A model generated the notes under the pieces. The model saw nothing but the letters and a program-made list of their open reading frames with translations. It was not told the DNA's origin and did no database searches. The position numbers and the translations under genes are program-made. From the NCBI RefSeq assembly GCF_000172635.2, contig NC_018632.1, positions 3,906,001-3,970,000 on the forward strand: a stretch of 64,000 nucleotides of DNA, in the 5' to 3' direction. This document shows, one piece after another, positions 50,987 through 61,053 of this stretch. Position 1 is the stretch's first letter. Every line of letters starts with the position of its first letter. The DNA comes from Alteromonas macleodii ATCC 27126. Lineage in GTDB: Bacteria; Pseudomonadota; Gammaproteobacteria; Enterobacterales; Alteromonadaceae.

Positions 50987-51355
50987 TTATAGTACCTCTG
51001 GGGCCAATGAGATGATTTTCATGAAGTTTTCACTTCTCAACTCACGGGTAACCGGGCCAAAGATACGCGTACCAATTGGTTGCTTGTTAGCATTAAGCAT
51101 AACAGCCGCGTTACCGTCAAAACGAATGGTAGAACCATCTGCACGACGAACGCCTTTTCTAGTACGCACCACCACTGCATTCAGTACGTCACCTTTTTTA
51201 ACTTTACCGCGAGGAATTGCTTCCTTAACAGTAACTTTGATGATGTCACCGATACCTGCATAACGGCGATGCGAGCCACCAAGAACCTTAATACACTGAA
51301 CCCTGCGAGCGCCGCTGTTGTCTGCAACGTCCAGGTTAGTTTGCATTTGGATCAT
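50987..51355 (-). CDS. rplN: 50S ribosomal protein L14
   Basis: The protein has 122 residues. It starts [19 protein letters not shown] and ends [12 protein letters not shown]. It is the first gene of the spc operon. Upstream there is no rpsQ or any other S10-operon gene; instead a terminator and a histidine kinase gene follow within 225 bases, so the operon needs its own promoter in the gap. Confidence 0.98.
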   Translation of the reverse strand: MIQMQTNLDVADNSGARRVQCIKVLGGSHRRYAGIGDIIKVTVKEAIPRGKVKKGDVLNAVVVRTRKGVRRADGSTIRFDGNAAVMLNANKQPIGTRIFGPVTRELRSENFMKIISLAPEVL

Positions 51356-51439
51356 GTTAGTGCTCCGCTCTTAAAATTAAGACTCTCCCGAGTCGTTAGT
51401 GCTGCTAAAAACAACTGGATGTCGTTGCTTTTATGTACA

Positions 51440-51500
51440 TACCCCCATAAAAAGGGCGCGAAATAATAACAGAAAACATTTGGAAGTGATAGCGGTAAAT
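51440..51500 (-). promoter_or_regulatory. Possible spc operon promoter region
   Basis: On the minus strand a TATTAT (-10-like, at 51463-51468) is followed by a GC-rich TTCGCGCCC, like the discriminators of stringently controlled ribosomal promoters. No convincing -35 is seen. The position, about 100 bases before rplN, and the lack of any gene to read through from the S10 operon support a promoter somewhere here. Confidence 0.3.
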
Positions 51501-51533
51501 TGAATTATTTTTAAACTATGTGAGCAATAAAAA

Positions 51534-51556
51534 AGCCCCGACTAAAAGTCGGGGCT
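51534..51556. terminator. Terminator of the hybrid histidine kinase gene
   Basis: AGCCCCGACT and AGTCGGGGCT form a perfect ten-base stem with a three-base loop. On the minus strand six T follow it. It lies 20 bases past the kinase stop and insulates rplN. Confidence 0.9.
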
Positions 51557-51576
51557 GATAACCACGTCATAGGTTA

Positions 51577-53685
51577 TCAAGCAGGATCTTTTAGGCGATT
51601 TTCATTACTTACAAGCTGCTTACTCAAATGCCTGTAAAGGCACTCTTTCAACCGGCTTACACCAACAGGTTTTGATATGAAGTCATCCATGCCGGATTTC
51701 AAGCATTTTTCTTTGTCGCCGGTTAGCGCATTTGCGGTTAATGCAATTATTGGGATGTCCCGTGCCTTATCTCCCATTGACCTAATTAACTTCGTCGCCT
51801 CTAATCCATCCATTACAGGCATATGGCAGTCCATCAAAATGATTGTGTAGGGTGACTTTCCCTTTAATGCGCCTTTAACTTTTTCTACTGCCTCTTCACC
51901 GTTTTCTGCTAAATCGGCGGTAATACCTATCTCTTTTAGTTGCTCTTTAATGACAAGCTGATTTATTTCATTGTCTTCAACTATTAGTGCTTTAAACGCG
52001 CTCAGTTCCTGTTTAGAAGGGATATAAACAGCATTATGGCCACATGCTTTTTCGGCTACGGTGCCTGCGTTAGCATCGTCTAGCATGAGGGTTACGATAA
52101 ATCGCGCCCCCACGCCTAAATCGCTGCACACCTCAATTTTACCACCGTAATGCTTCACGATTTGACTGACTATAGACAACCCTAAGCCTGTGCCACCATA
52201 TCTTCGCTGCGTCGAGTTTTCTGCTTGAACGAACGGCGAGAAAATGAGCTTTTGCTGTTGCTCGCTAATTCCGATCCCTGAATCAGTCACGATTAGTTTT
52301 ACTCTGAACCGCCCTTTTCCGTATCGGGTGCTTTTAGTTTCAACCGTTACCTTCCCCTCTTTTGTGAATTTAATGGCGTTATTCAATAGGTTAATCAGAA
52401 TTTGCCCAATTCTTAGTTTGTCAGCTATGAAGGTTTTTCCCTCAACCCCCTTTGTGCTTACTGAAAGTTCAATACCTTTCTCGTGAGCTAGCCGCGTGAA
52501 CATCGGCACTTGCTCTTCTATGGTGTCGGCAAGGTTGGTGGGCGATTCTTCAAACGACATGTTGCCAGAGTCGATTTTAGAAAAATCCAATATATCATTC
52601 ACGATGTTGAGTAATGAATCTGCACTTTTCATAGCAATAGTGGCATGTTCTAGCTGGGTAGAATTTAGCGAGGAACTAATAAGTGCCTCAAGCATGCCCT
52701 GAACCCCATGAATTGGTGTTCTTATTTCATGGCTCATATTCGCAAGGAACTCACTTCGTGCTTTCAAGGCGCTTTCTGCCATATCCGTTTTTTGCTGCAG
52801 CATTGCCTTGTCCATGTGAAGCTGCGTAATATCAACTGTAGCACCAATTACCTTAACGCAACGGTCATTTTCCATGACCGGATGAGCGCGGCTTTGTAAC
52901 CAACGGGTTTCTCCCGCATCGGTGCGAACTTCAAGTTCATAGGAAAAGTCTTCGCCGGTTTTTATCATCTGATTGAACTGGGCGACGTATTTATTCCGCT
53001 GGTCTTCATCAACCACGAATTTGATCACGTCTTCTGGCTTTACTACTTTTTCACCGTGCACATGCAACATTCGCTTCAGTGCACCAGACCAAATCAATGC
53101 TCCGGTATCAATATTTAATTCCCATGTACCTACACCGGCAAGGTTAGTCACTTGGTGTAATAACGAATTTCTCTCTTCTAATATCGCTTTTTGCGCATTG
53201 AGATTACTTATCGCTTGTTGACGCTCTAATTCGTTGCCTATCCACGATGCAAGCAAAAGTAAATAATCCATCTCTAAGGGCGTAAAGGGTGTGTCCCGTG
53301 GACCGAGAGATGAGAAGTTTACTGTACCGAAAAATTCACCATGTACTCGCACTGGTGAAGCGAGATAACTCTTTAATGTGTATTTTTCAAAACACGGATG
53401 CGAGGCACCTGGCGCAGTATCTATATTGTGATAAGCCACAACAGCATCGCTGTTCACCACATCTGCACAGTAAGTGTCTGGTAATGCGAAGGTCGTATTT
53501 AATGGTATGTCGTTGTCGGGCGTAATAACGCTAAGCACACGGTAATTATCGCCTTGAATGTTACTTACAATCCCTGTTTCCAACCCGAGTATTTCCGTTC
53601 CTATGCTTAGCAAGCTCTCGAGCTTTTTATCAAATGAAAGTGCTTTGTCATTTGATATGGTTTGTAAATCTTTAATGATACTCAT
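51577..53685 (-). CDS. Soluble hybrid sensor histidine kinase (GAF-PAS-HisKA-HATPase-REC)
   Basis: The ATG at 53685 gives 702 residues; an upstream TTG is less likely. Domains in order: GAF-like (~15-155), PAS with PAC (~180-290), HisKA with the phospho-accepting His in FLANMSHEIRTP (~319), HATPase_c (DSGIGIS, GGTGLGLSIV) and a C-terminal receiver (LIVEDNEINQ, LMDCHMPVMDG, IALTANA). There is no membrane segment, so it senses a cytoplasmic signal, perhaps a small molecule bound to GAF. No response regulator or output gene lies beside it; a separate phosphotransfer protein would be the next partner. It has its own terminator. Confidence 0.92.
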   Translation of the reverse strand: MSIIKDLQTISNDKALSFDKKLESLLSIGTEILGLETGIVSNIQGDNYRVLSVITPDNDIPLNTTFALPDTYCADVVNSDAVVAYHNIDTAPGASHPCFEKYTLKSYLASPVRVHGEFFGTVNFSSLGPRDTPFTPLEMDYLLLLASWIGNELERQQAISNLNAQKAILEERNSLLHQVTNLAGVGTWELNIDTGALIWSGALKRMLHVHGEKVVKPEDVIKFVVDEDQRNKYVAQFNQMIKTGEDFSYELEVRTDAGETRWLQSRAHPVMENDRCVKVIGATVDITQLHMDKAMLQQKTDMAESALKARSEFLANMSHEIRTPIHGVQGMLEALISSSLNSTQLEHATIAMKSADSLLNIVNDILDFSKIDSGNMSFEESPTNLADTIEEQVPMFTRLAHEKGIELSVSTKGVEGKTFIADKLRIGQILINLLNNAIKFTKEGKVTVETKSTRYGKGRFRVKLIVTDSGIGISEQQQKLIFSPFVQAENSTQRRYGGTGLGLSIVSQIVKHYGGKIEVCSDLGVGARFIVTLMLDDANAGTVAEKACGHNAVYIPSKQELSAFKALIVEDNEINQLVIKEQLKEIGITADLAENGEEAVEKVKGALKGKSPYTIILMDCHMPVMDGLEATKLIRSMGDKARDIPIIALTANALTGDKEKCLKSGMDDFISKPVGVSRLKECLYRHLSKQLVSNENRLKDPA

Positions 53686-53715
53686 GAGGATTTTCGCCCT
53701 CCCGGACAGCAAGTA

Positions 53716-53746
53716 AAAAGGCCAACGTTTTTAGCGTTGACCTTTT
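53716..53746. terminator. Terminator of the DUF4397-like gene
   Basis: AAAAGG-C-CAACG pairs with CGTTG-A-CCTTTT (one mismatch) around a seven-base loop, with T-rich sequence following on the minus strand, about 70 bases past the stop of that gene. Confidence 0.75.
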
Positions 53747-53817
53747 AAACTTACGTGAAATATACGCAGATGAAAGTTTTCACCCTCATCAATTAGTATA
53801 ATAAATGTACTAACCGA

Positions 53818-55212
53818 TTAATAAAGCACGTTAATTTCATATCCCGTTGGCGTATCCGCTGGCTCAACAGTAACTATGTAGTTTTCTTCCTCTGTAAAGC
53901 CAAACAGCGCGGTTCTATCAAGCAGCACCTGCTCCTCGTTGTCATCTTCGTATACGGCAATCACTTCATAGTAGTCTGACGGCAGCACTTCACTGGTACT
54001 TTCAGCAAATTCAAGATTCTGTATATCGTACTCAGCAGTATCAATGGTTTCGTCATTTCTTACCAAGTAGAAGTCTACGTCATCAAAGTCGCTAACTAAG
54101 TTGATGAAGTTTACTGTCTTATCGTAGGCCTGAGGCAAACCACTTTCTACAAAGGTTGCTGCGCCTAATTTATTGTTGGTGTTGTAGATGAGAATAGCCT
54201 TACTCTCCCCCTGATTAAGCGTAATTAGCTTGTTGCTCAGTGACGTCACTGTACCTGATGGGTCGGTTACGGTAACGCGATAATCGCCATAGCGGATAGT
54301 ACTAAACTCAGACAACTCGCCCGCCGCGAGTGTAAAACTGACGTCCTCTTCATCAGTGTTTCCACCAAAGGTAACCTGAAGCTCTGCATCTAGATTCGTA
54401 GAATTGTAAATACGATACTGTGAATCTGCTTCTACATCTGTAAGCGCCGTTACTGATGAAGAGTTAAGAATAGTGTCTACAACTAGCCCTTCTTGAATGG
54501 CGCCACTGACATCGCGCAGTGTCATTAGATACTCAGTTTCGTATACAAAATCGATGGTTTGTGATTCAAAGACAACATCGTCACTTCCTGGTTCGGTCAA
54601 ATAAATCGTGTACTCGCCCTCATCAAAGTATTCACTGTCATCATCTGCATCCCAGAAGTCAAATTCAATCATGTCGCCCGTTGTAACCGTGCCAAGGAAG
54701 TTGGCTGCTTCAAACGGGTCGCCAGACTCACTCATGTAGAAATCATAAGAAGATTCATCTACTGCTACCGACAAAGCGAATAGGCGGAAGTGATCTTCCA
54801 ATGTTTCGCGCTTATAGGAATAGGTGGTAAAAACGGGGTTACTAAAGTCACCACTCATAACAACAATGGTCTTATAACCGGTTTTTAAGTTAACGGTAAT
54901 CTCGTCAATAAATACTTCTTGGTCGTCTGAATCAGTTCGAATGAACTCGAGTTCTAATTCTCCATCATCCATAGAGTACATTGACGTAGTGTCACCAAAT
55001 TGAGCAGAGCCAAAGCTATCGCCATCAACTTCACGCATTTCTACATTGGCACCGTTAGGAGAAGCGTTGTAAAACTGAATGTAAGCATACGAATAATCTG
55101 AGCTACTGCTGCCTGAGCCACCACAAGCGGTAAGCCCAAGCAGTGCAATAAGCCCAATTGCCACTGTTTGGAACCATGTTCCACGAAGCAAAGATTGAGA
55201 GGTCAATTGCAT
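53818..55212 (-). CDS. DUF4397-like lipoprotein
   Basis: The ATG at 55212 gives 464 residues and a good lipoprotein signal: a hydrophobic stretch ending LLGLTAC-GGSG, with Cys about 31 residues in. A longer frame would start 21 codons upstream and bury the signal. AAGGA lies before this ATG. The mature part has two or more beta domains of DUF4397 type (YIQFYNASPNGANVE, then TVNFINLVSDFDDVDFYLV), acidic and rich in Asp and Ser. The family is exported and binds or displays at the cell surface; no activity is known. It is flanked by terminators, so it is a single-gene transcript. Confidence 0.75.
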   Translation of the reverse strand: MQLTSQSLLRGTWFQTVAIGLIALLGLTACGGSGSSSSDYSYAYIQFYNASPNGANVEMREVDGDSFGSAQFGDTTSMYSMDDGELELEFIRTDSDDQEVFIDEITVNLKTGYKTIVVMSGDFSNPVFTTYSYKRETLEDHFRLFALSVAVDESSYDFYMSESGDPFEAANFLGTVTTGDMIEFDFWDADDDSEYFDEGEYTIYLTEPGSDDVVFESQTIDFVYETEYLMTLRDVSGAIQEGLVVDTILNSSSVTALTDVEADSQYRIYNSTNLDAELQVTFGGNTDEEDVSFTLAAGELSEFSTIRYGDYRVTVTDPSGTVTSLSNKLITLNQGESKAILIYNTNNKLGAATFVESGLPQAYDKTVNFINLVSDFDDVDFYLVRNDETIDTAEYDIQNLEFAESTSEVLPSDYYEVIAVYEDDNEEQVLLDRTALFGFTEEENYIVTVEPADTPTGYEINVLY

Positions 55213-55467
55213 AAATTGAATGTCCTTTGAAGTTGTTCTTGGTTGGATAAAGCCTGCGTAAAAGCAAATAGGCACATGTAGAGAGTGCTGATCTTGGCAC
55301 GCACAATACAGCGATATGGCTATGTGAATAGGGCTTAGTTCGCAGCTTTACGTCAACTTTGCAAAGCTGACCTTTCTTTATGGAAACTTGACATTCAAGC
55401 TTCTAAAGATGCTGGTAAAAGGCATAGATGTGCGAATAAACGTATGCAAACCGCGCACAAAACTGAA
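55213..55467. other. Intergenic region between the DUF4397-like gene and the protease gene
   Basis: The full gap is 55213-55523. No convincing gene is seen in it. It should hold the promoter of the DUF4397-like gene, but I see no clear box. The right end is the terminator at 55475-55496. Confidence 0.4.
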
Positions 55468-55474
55468 ACAAAAA

Positions 55475-55496
55475 AAAGCCTGCATAAGCAGGCTTT
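55475..55496. terminator. Terminator of the protease gene
   Basis: AAAGCCTGC and GCAGGCTTT form a nine-base stem with a four-base loop; eight T follow on the minus strand. It lies 27 bases past the protease stop. Confidence 0.88.
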
Positions 55497-55523
55497 AACT
55501 GTGTCTTAGGGAGACGGGATTAC

Positions 55524-57194
55524 TTACTCATACGAGTATGATAGCGTCACACCGCTGTATGACGAATAAGCGCGAATACCAATGTGCCACGTGCCTGACG
55601 CTGGCGCGTCGAATGTACATACTTCGCTGTTGCCATTTTGATAAGGACGACAATCATAGCTATTCGTTTCTGGCTGTGAGCCAAACTTCACGTATAGATC
55701 GGCATCACCTGAACCACCAGAGGTACGAATAGTCATCTGCGTTACACCTTCAGGAATCGTCCAAGTGTAGCGGTCCCAGTTTCTGCGCGTACCAGAAAGG
55801 CCGGTTAGCTGACCTGATACTGGTTCTACGCCAGGCTCAGAGCCGCCTCCGCCACCAGTACCGCCACCGGCACAACCGTTGGTGTTAAGGTAGTTGTAGG
55901 CATCAGCAAGCTGCATTAAGCCATAACCGTAGAAGTTATCACGACCCGCACTGCCTTTATCTTCTGCCGTTGCATTAAGTGCACTACGAATTTGGTTGTT
56001 TGAACACTGCGGGAAGTAACTCCACACTAGTGCTGCACCACCAGCTACGTGTGGCGTCGCCATAGATGTACCGCTGAGTGAAGCGTAGGTATTTGTTGGA
56101 TAGGTAGACTGAACTGCACTGCCTGGCGCGGCAATTTCAACCTGATCGTTATATTGGCTGTAGCTTGCACGATTTTCGTTTGAGTCTACTGCCGCAACTG
56201 ACATTACTGCATCATATGAAGCAGGGTAAGACTTCGCACTGTTACCATCGTTACCTGCCGCCGCAACTAACAACATGCCTGCATCTGTGAAGCTCTGCAT
56301 TGCATTTCGCTCGGTAGTTGACGAACTGCCGCCACCTAAGCTCATGTTAACAACGTTCGAGCCGGCATCCTGACATTGGGTGATAGCATCGATAAGGTCA
56401 GATGCGTAAGTCCATTGGCCATTGTCGTTAAAGATTTTAACGATATGCATATCTACGCCAGGATACACACCAACTACACCTTCGTTATTATCGTATGCTG
56501 CAATGGTGCCCGCTACGTGGGTACCGTGACCGTTACCATCGTTATACCAGTTACCTACAGCACTATTGTTTGCCTGACCTGTAACGCCATCATTTGTTCC
56601 AGGCAAATCTGGGTGACCCAGGTTGTAACCTGTATCGATGATACATACTTTGCGAGCCGTAGTATCTGACTGTGCAAATTGATTAGCCTGAACCATGGTG
56701 TAGCCGTAAGGCGTGGTCTGCGCCATAGGCTTACGACGAACGTCCACTTCAATACTTTCTACGTTTGGATTTTTACGAAGCTTGTTCAGCGCTGACTTAC
56801 TCATCGTAGCCGCTACCATTTTATGCTTCTTAAGCTCTTTCTTAATTGCACCACCTGCTTTTCTTACTTCTGATTTAGCAGACGCGATATCGAAAGGCTT
56901 TTTACCTTTTACTTTGGCACTTGAGATTTGACCTTTACCTTTTAATGCACTCACTTCAACCGTTTCACTGGTCATCTCATCTTTGAACTTGATGATGTAA
57001 CGCTCTTGGTCAGTGGTGACAAAACGATCGACAGTCAATCGCTTACCTAGTGCTTGTTTTAGGGTTTGAGGCTTTTCTTTAACTTTTACCAGACCTTCGC
57101 CTGCTGCCATTGCAGAATTACCCATTAAGCCAAGTGATACAGCTAGAGCAGCTGCTGTTAGACATGTGTGTTTCTTATTTAATTTTGAGTTCAA
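55524..57194 (-). CDS. Secreted subtilisin-family serine protease with propeptide and PPC domain
   Basis: The protein has 556 residues. Signal peptide (1-30, ending AMAAG), inhibitor I9-like propeptide (~60-155), S8 peptidase domain (~160-435) and a C-terminal pre-peptidase (PPC) domain (~470-556) after a Gly-rich linker. The catalytic triad is clear: D187 in VCIIDTGYN, H226 in NGHGTHVAGT and S377 in LSGTSMATPH, with the oxyanion Asn in AAAGNDG. It is probably secreted through Sec and type II secretion, with the propeptide and PPC cut off in maturation. The start is TTG, backed by AGGA eight bases upstream; no ATG lies before residue 24. Confidence 0.93.
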   Translation of the reverse strand: MNSKLNKKHTCLTAAALAVSLGLMGNSAMAAGEGLVKVKEKPQTLKQALGKRLTVDRFVTTDQERYIIKFKDEMTSETVEVSALKGKGQISSAKVKGKKPFDIASAKSEVRKAGGAIKKELKKHKMVAATMSKSALNKLRKNPNVESIEVDVRRKPMAQTTPYGYTMVQANQFAQSDTTARKVCIIDTGYNLGHPDLPGTNDGVTGQANNSAVGNWYNDGNGHGTHVAGTIAAYDNNEGVVGVYPGVDMHIVKIFNDNGQWTYASDLIDAITQCQDAGSNVVNMSLGGGSSSTTERNAMQSFTDAGMLLVAAAGNDGNSAKSYPASYDAVMSVAAVDSNENRASYSQYNDQVEIAAPGSAVQSTYPTNTYASLSGTSMATPHVAGGAALVWSYFPQCSNNQIRSALNATAEDKGSAGRDNFYGYGLMQLADAYNYLNTNGCAGGGTGGGGGSEPGVEPVSGQLTGLSGTRRNWDRYTWTIPEGVTQMTIRTSGGSGDADLYVKFGSQPETNSYDCRPYQNGNSEVCTFDAPASGTWHIGIRAYSSYSGVTLSYSYE

Positions 57195-57624
57195 AATTTA
57201 TTTCCTGTTTTATCTGTCTTATTAACTTCAACACTGTTTTATTCCGTGCTTTGGAAGCTATTTGTTATTAAATGACATACAGGTATAACCATTACCTCAT
57301 ACGAAAAGCTCATCCATGACAACCGACGCAACTGCGTTGCAACGACCTACCCGTTTGTCAGGTATGCAAATAAACGGTATTACCAATTATTTACAGAGCT
57401 CATATTAGGCGGCGAATCAGGCTGTTGAGTATGTTGCCTTAACCCTGGTGAGCATTTTTAATACCTTTAAAAATGCACAAAAAAACAACACAACTTATGA
57501 AGAGCGCGCCAAATGTGTATTACGAGCAGATTCATGGTAGGAATAAAAGACTATAATTAACATTAATTTCACAAATTCAAATGTAACAAAATATTAAACT
57601 CTTTATAAGTTTTACTTAAATATA
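57195..57624. other. Intergenic region upstream of the protease gene
   Basis: About 430 bases with no gene that I can support on either strand. It contains two inverted repeats: GCAAC-TGC-GTTGC at 57328-57340 and a ten-base perfect one, GCATTTTTAA and TTAAAAATGC, at 57452-57476. Both could be regulator sites for the protease gene. The length suggests a long leader or complex promoter, but no promoter boxes stand out. Confidence 0.4.
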
Positions 57625-57658
57625 AAAAAAGCGTGTACCCAAAGGTACACGCTTTTTT
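57625..57658. terminator. Terminator of the rnr-rlmB transcript
   Basis: AAAAAAGCGTGTACC and GGTACACGCTTTTTT make a perfect 15-base stem with a four-base loop, 49 bases past the rlmB stop on the minus strand. It works in either direction. Confidence 0.9.
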
Positions 57659-57706
57659 AAAAACCAATTGAAAACTCATTAGAGGCTCAATTCTAGCAAC
57701 TTAGTC

Positions 57707-58447
57707 TCATAAACTGCGCTGTCTTACGATCTCGTATAAGCACACGCCGGTTGCTACCGACACATTTAAACTTGTCACACTGCCAGCCATAGGGAGCTTC
57801 ACCAACTCATCGCATGTTTCTTTGGTGAGTCTACGCATGCCCTTACCTTCAGCCCCCATTACTAATGCAGTTGGGCCTTTCAGGTCTACATCATAAAGGG
57901 TCTTATCGGTTTCACCGGCTGTGCCAACAATCCAAAGGCCTTTATCTTGAAGGTGCTTCAAAGTTCTGGCCAGGTTCGTGATTTGAATAAGTGGAACCAC
58001 TTCAGCTGCACCACAGGCCACCTTTCTTACTGTGCCGTTTAAGCTTGCTGATTTATCTTTCGGTACTACTACCGCGTGCACCCCTGCTCCATCTGCAGTA
58101 CGCAGGCACGCACCTAGATTATGCGGGTCGGTCACACCGTCTAGTACCAAGATTAAAGGCTGCGCTTCGCTTTCTAAAATTTTGTCTAAGTCAGCTTCAT
58201 CTAGCACGCGGGCTGGTTTCGCTCTTGCTACCACGCCTTGGTGTTGCTCACCGCTTACTTTGTCATCTAGCGCTTTGCGCTGACAAAACTGAACGGAAAT
58301 ACCGAAACGACGGGCTTGGTTAACAATGTTGGTTAGGCGCTCGTCATTGCGACCTTTTAACACTAACACTTCCATTACACGCTCGGGTTCTTTTTCAAGT
58401 ACCGACTGCATGGCATGTAAACCGTATAACCATTCTTGCTGCGCCAT
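57707..58447 (-). CDS. rlmB: 23S rRNA (guanosine-2251-2'-O)-methyltransferase
   Basis: SPOUT/TrmH-family enzyme of 246 residues that methylates G2251 in the peptidyl-transferase P loop. The N-terminal substrate-binding part ([19 protein letters not shown]) is followed by the knotted SAM domain with [32 protein letters not shown] and [16 protein letters not shown]. These match RlmB. It directly abuts rnr, with its ATG at the base after the rnr stop, the usual gammaproteobacterial order, so translation is probably coupled. Confidence 0.95.
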   Translation of the reverse strand: MAQQEWLYGLHAMQSVLEKEPERVMEVLVLKGRNDERLTNIVNQARRFGISVQFCQRKALDDKVSGEQHQGVVARAKPARVLDEADLDKILESEAQPLILVLDGVTDPHNLGACLRTADGAGVHAVVVPKDKSASLNGTVRKVACGAAEVVPLIQITNLARTLKHLQDKGLWIVGTAGETDKTLYDVDLKGPTALVMGAEGKGMRRLTKETCDELVKLPMAGSVTSLNVSVATGVCLYEIVRQRSL

Positions 58448-60865
58448 TTAACGCTTACCTCTTTTATTCAATGACAGTGTTTTGCCGCTACTACCGCCTT
58501 TGGCGCTGCCGCGACTTGACGATTTTCCACCGCTACGACTAGACGAGCTTGAGCCGCCTTTGCCTTTGTTCCCTTTTTTATCAGAACGCGAGCCTTTATC
58601 AGAGCGTGATTTGTTATCAAAACGAGTAGGTTTATCTGAAGCCTTTTTCGCAGACCTCACTTTTACCTTCTTACCCTTAGTGCCGCGCAGCATAGACTTA
58701 TCGAGTAATAAATCAATCTTTCTTTCATCAAGGTTGACCGCTGCTACGGTTACTTCAACCGTATCACCCAATCTGAACTGGCGATGGCCCGACTCACCAA
58801 CCAGCGCTTGTTTTACATCGTCATAGTGATAATAGTCATCATCTAGCGATGTTATATGTACTAGGCCGTCGATGTGGTATTCGGTAAGGCGTATAAATAA
58901 ACCAAAGTTAGTGACCGAGCTGACCACCCCTTCAAAGGTGTCGCCGACGTGGTCGAGCATAAACTCGCACTTAAGCCAGTCAGCTACGTCACGGGTGGCA
59001 TCATCGGCGCGGCGCTCTGTCATTGAACACTGCTCGCCTAACTGTTCAATTTCTTCAACGGTGTAGTTTTTCGCGCCACTGACTGCTTTTTTGCCCTGCT
59101 GTTTAGCAATAATGCCTTTTAGCGCACGGTGCACGACCAAGTCTGGGTAGCGACGGATAGGTGACGTGAAGTGCGCGTAAGCTTCTAGCGCCAACCCAAA
59201 GTGACCTACGTTGTCACCGTCGTAAACCGCTTGCTTCATTGAGCGCAGCAGCATGGTTTGAATTAGTTCTTCGTCCACTCGACCGCGGGTTTTAAGCACC
59301 ACATCGGTAAATGCGGCAGGCTCCGCGTCTTCAACAATGCGATGAGGAATACCGATTTCACTTAAGTAACTGGTAAATGCGGTAAGCCTGTCGGCGTCTG
59401 GTTTGTCGTGCACACGATATAGCGCAGGCGCCTCATGCTTTTCAAGCATAAGAGCCGCACTCACGTTTGCCATGATCATGCACTCTTCAATAAGCTTGTG
59501 CGCGTCGTTACGCACCAGCGGCACAATATTTTCAATCTTCCGCTGGGCGTTGAATACAAACTTCACTTCTTGGGTTTCAAATTCAATCGCCCCGCGCTTA
59601 GCACGAGCTTTTTTGAGCGCGCGGTACAAGTCGTGAAGATTACGTAAATGAGGTACATGAGGCTCGTAACGCTGATGAAGTTCTTTGTCGCCCTGCAGAA
59701 TATTCCACACTTTAGTGTACGTTAAACGGGCGTGTGAGTTCATGACCGCTTCGTAAAACTGGAATTCTTCTAGTTTGCCATTTGCACTGATGGTCATTTC
59801 ACACACCATACATAGGCGGTCGACTTCAGGGTTTAATGAACACAAGCCGTTTGACAGCACTTCCGGTAGCATAGGAATTACTTGGTCAGGGAAGTAAACC
59901 GAGTTACCGCGCTGCTGCGCTTCATCATCAAGGGCTGAGCCTGTTCTTACATAATGACTTACATCGGCTATGGCTACCCACAGCTGCCAGCCGCCATCGT
60001 CTAGCGGTTCGCAATATACCGCGTCATCGAAGTCGCGGGCGTCTTCACCATCGATAGTGACCAGCGGAAGCTGGCGTAAATCGATGCGACCTTCCTTGGC
60101 TTCATCGGGCACTTGATCGGTAAGCTTTTCCACTTGCTTGGTTACGCCATTTGGCCACTGGTGCGGAATATCAAACGTGCGAAGTGCCATTTCTATTTCC
60201 ATACCTGGCGCCATATGTTCACCAAGTACTTCAACAATCTTCCCCACCGGACTCATTTTACGGCGTGGACGCTGGGTAAGCTCTACCACAACCACCTGCC
60301 CCATTCGAGCACCGTGTGTGCTCTCTGGTGGAATAACAATTTCGTGCTGCAACCGGCTGTCATCTGGCACAACCATGCCAAAACCTTGTTCAACAAAGTA
60401 GCGGCCAACAATTGGCTCGCTGCGTGGCTCTATGACTTGCGTAACAAACGCTTCTTTTCTTCCGCGGCGATCGGTTCCGCTAATGCGCGCTTCTACCACA
60501 TCGTCGTGAAGGAACAGGTTCATTTGCCCAGCACTGATAAATAAATCACCGCTCTTATCTTCAGGACGCAAAAAGCCGTAGCCATCACGGTGACCAATAA
60601 TTCTGCCTTTAATGAGTTCATCACGGTTTTGGAGAATGTATTTTTTCTGCTTGGTAAATTGCACCTGACCTTCGCGCTCCATGGCACGTAGTCGGCGCTG
60701 AATTCCAATTCGCGCTTCTTCGTCGAAGGCGTTCACCAAGTTACAGATATCAAGAAACGACAACGGCTTGTCGTGCTCTTTTAATAAACTCATTAAATAT
60801 TCGCGGCTGGCTACCGGATTTTCGTACTTCTCTTTCTCGCGCTGATAATGCGGATCATCACTCAT
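58448..60865 (-). CDS. rnr: Ribonuclease R
   Basis: This 3'-5' exoribonuclease degrades structured RNA and helps in RNA quality control and cold adaptation. The ATG at 60865 gives 805 residues starting MSDDPHYQREKEKYENP, the usual RNase R N-terminus; a longer frame from a TTG is spurious. Domains: winged helix and two cold-shock domains, the RNB catalytic domain (DGEDARDFDDAVYCE with metal-binding Asp), an S1 domain near ~640-725 and a Lys/Arg/Ser/Gly-rich basic tail of ~80 residues. It is divergent from the phosphatase gene across 307 bases and is followed directly by rlmB. Confidence 0.95.
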   Translation of the reverse strand: MSDDPHYQREKEKYENPVASREYLMSLLKEHDKPLSFLDICNLVNAFDEEARIGIQRRLRAMEREGQVQFTKQKKYILQNRDELIKGRIIGHRDGYGFLRPEDKSGDLFISAGQMNLFLHDDVVEARISGTDRRGRKEAFVTQVIEPRSEPIVGRYFVEQGFGMVVPDDSRLQHEIVIPPESTHGARMGQVVVVELTQRPRRKMSPVGKIVEVLGEHMAPGMEIEMALRTFDIPHQWPNGVTKQVEKLTDQVPDEAKEGRIDLRQLPLVTIDGEDARDFDDAVYCEPLDDGGWQLWVAIADVSHYVRTGSALDDEAQQRGNSVYFPDQVIPMLPEVLSNGLCSLNPEVDRLCMVCEMTISANGKLEEFQFYEAVMNSHARLTYTKVWNILQGDKELHQRYEPHVPHLRNLHDLYRALKKARAKRGAIEFETQEVKFVFNAQRKIENIVPLVRNDAHKLIEECMIMANVSAALMLEKHEAPALYRVHDKPDADRLTAFTSYLSEIGIPHRIVEDAEPAAFTDVVLKTRGRVDEELIQTMLLRSMKQAVYDGDNVGHFGLALEAYAHFTSPIRRYPDLVVHRALKGIIAKQQGKKAVSGAKNYTVEEIEQLGEQCSMTERRADDATRDVADWLKCEFMLDHVGDTFEGVVSSVTNFGLFIRLTEYHIDGLVHITSLDDDYYHYDDVKQALVGESGHRQFRLGDTVEVTVAAVNLDERKIDLLLDKSMLRGTKGKKVKVRSAKKASDKPTRFDNKSRSDKGSRSDKKGNKGKGGSSSSSRSGGKSSSRGSAKGGSSGKTLSLNKRGKR

Positions 60866-61053
60866 GTATTTTAAATTTACCTTTCGTATTTTGTTCAACG
60901 TGTTTTCGTTTGTGGCTTAGTACTTCAAAGCCCTTTAGAAAACATAAATATGATTGTTTAGACACACGAACCATTTTTGGTTCATGTGGTTATTTGCTGC
61001 ACAGTATAACAGTATTTGCAGTAAAACATTGACTGTTATTATGGATTCTCAGC

